A DNA stretch of 7,328 nucleotides from Anaerolineae bacterium (GTDB taxonomy: Bacteria; Chloroflexota; Anaerolineae; 4572-78; J111), in contig JAGRCC010000636.1 in NCBI GenBank assembly GCA_020433785.1, positions 1 through 7,328 on the forward strand. Reading direction: 5' to 3'. Positions 6,904 to 7,328 of this stretch are shown one piece after another; the first letter of the stretch is position 1, and each line of letters opens with the position of its first letter. The notes below the pieces were generated by a model. That model was not told the DNA's origin, did not search any database, and saw only the letters and a list, made by a program, of their open reading frames with translations. The translations under genes were made by a program, and so were the position numbers.

Positions 6904-6921
6904 CACAAACGCTACAAACGC
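6904..6921. repeat. Short 9-bp tandem repeat (ACAAACGC core)
   Basis: CACAAACGC and TACAAACGC stand head to tail with a 9-bp period, directly downstream of the stop codon of the minus-strand gene that ends at 6930. A small AGCGT/ACGCT hairpin (6898-6913) overlaps them, and AGGG/CCCT arms further out include the stop codon region. No T-run follows on the minus strand, so terminator function is doubtful. The sequence is unrelated to the 9-bp unit in the neighbouring inverted repeat. Confidence 0.45.
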
Positions 6922-6929
6922 GATAAACC

Positions 6930-7328
6930 CTACACCATACTCTCGTCAGTGACGCCTAAGGCCACGTCGCTGGTGCCGTTAAGGTAGACCGCGCCGTTAG
7001 TCGTTGTCGTTTCCGCGCCATTGGTCGAGGCGGCGGCGTCAACGGCTTCGGCCTCGCTTTTGGCGGTGCGGATCGAGCGTTTGACCACTTCATAGCCCCA
7101 ATTTTCCAGATCGTGAGTGACCTTGAAGTTAAACCGGCGCGAAACCAGGAACACCCCGGCGCTGCGCAGATGATCGACCATTTGCTTGGACAATTCCATA
7201 CTGGCGGCCTGGCTTTGCTTGCGGCCCCGGTGGCCGGCGTCGCGCTCGGCGACTTTGGCCTTGACGTCTTTGTAGAGCTGGATAACGCTGTCTAAAGTCG
7301 GTTCGGCAATGCGTTCTTCAACCGGACG
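6930..7328 (-). CDS. Unrecognised protein, C-terminal part (runs off right edge)
   Basis: On the minus strand the frame is open from the right edge to a TAG at 6930-6932, giving 132 residues with no stop. The internal ATG at 7199 is therefore probably not the start, and the gene continues beyond the window. The visible part opens with an amphipathic, charged stretch (EPTLDSVIQLYKDVKAKVAE) and a basic segment (RDAGHRGRKQSQ). A likely folded part follows, MVDHLRSAGVFLVSRRFNFK, then HDLENWGYEVVKR. It ends in a low-complexity Ala/Thr/Asn-Gly tail without a motif. No membrane segment is seen. High G+C matches the left-hand genes, so it looks native. I do not recognise a family. A soluble protein or an appended regulatory tail are both possible. 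Confidence 0.7.
   Translation of the reverse strand, partial: RPVEERIAEPTLDSVIQLYKDVKAKVAERDAGHRGRKQSQAASMELSKQMVDHLRSAGVFLVSRRFNFKVTHDLENWGYEVVKRSIRTAKSEAEAVDAAASTNGAETTTTNGAVYLNGTSDVALGVTDESMV

Noticed and set aside
6785..6929. CRISPR array
   Set aside because: Repeats are only 9 bp, occur in tandem without spacers, and no cas gene is present.
7113..7295. 60-residue plus-strand frame near the right edge
   Set aside because: It is antisense to the open minus-strand gene and has no recognisable motif or ribosome-binding site.

Overview
The window is a fragment of a GC-rich bacterial chromosome. The best guess at source is a Chloroflexota (Anaerolineae/Chloroflexia-like) bacterium. This rests on the giant first gene: a MalT/AfsR-style TPR regulator half followed by a P-loop NTPase, a short pentapeptide-like stretch, a WD40 array and an 'RPYE...GLTEAQ...LGA' tail is an architecture I associate with that phylum. 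The assignment is recognition from memory, not a search.

Layout. (1) Positions 2-5155, plus strand: the 3' 5.1 kb of a very large STAND-family signalling protein, open at the left edge. The visible part holds the C-terminal winged-helix and TPR half of one STAND protein, then a second complete NTPase, then 14 WD40 blades (two sets of seven). (2) Positions 5176-5703, plus strand: a GNAT N-acetyltransferase a few bases downstream, probably in the same transcript. (3) Positions 5704-5788: a short convergent intergenic stretch with a GC-rich hairpin. (4) Positions 5789-6784, minus strand: a strikingly AT-rich gene (about one third G+C in sampled lines, against about two thirds around it) for a 331-residue protein. 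Its C-terminal third looks like an Apea-type HEPN domain with an intact R-x4-H ribonuclease motif. (5) Positions 6785-6929: non-coding DNA with an imperfect inverted repeat built of 9-bp units, followed by a second, unrelated 9-bp tandem repeat. (6) Positions 6930-7328, minus strand: the C-terminal 132 residues of an unrecognised protein running off the right edge, GC-rich again.

How the parts may work together. The STAND protein is a sensor or switch: TPR and WD40 repeats bind a ligand or partner and the NTPase modules control oligomerisation. The GNAT enzyme may act in the same response, but its substrate cannot be read from sequence. The HEPN gene is convergent with that pair and compositionally foreign, so it is most simply a separately acquired accessory gene, plausibly a defence or toxin-type RNase. 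Nothing in the window proves a functional link between it and the STAND gene. The two most interesting items are the tandem STAND fusion and the stand-alone HEPN protein with an uncharacterised N-terminal region.
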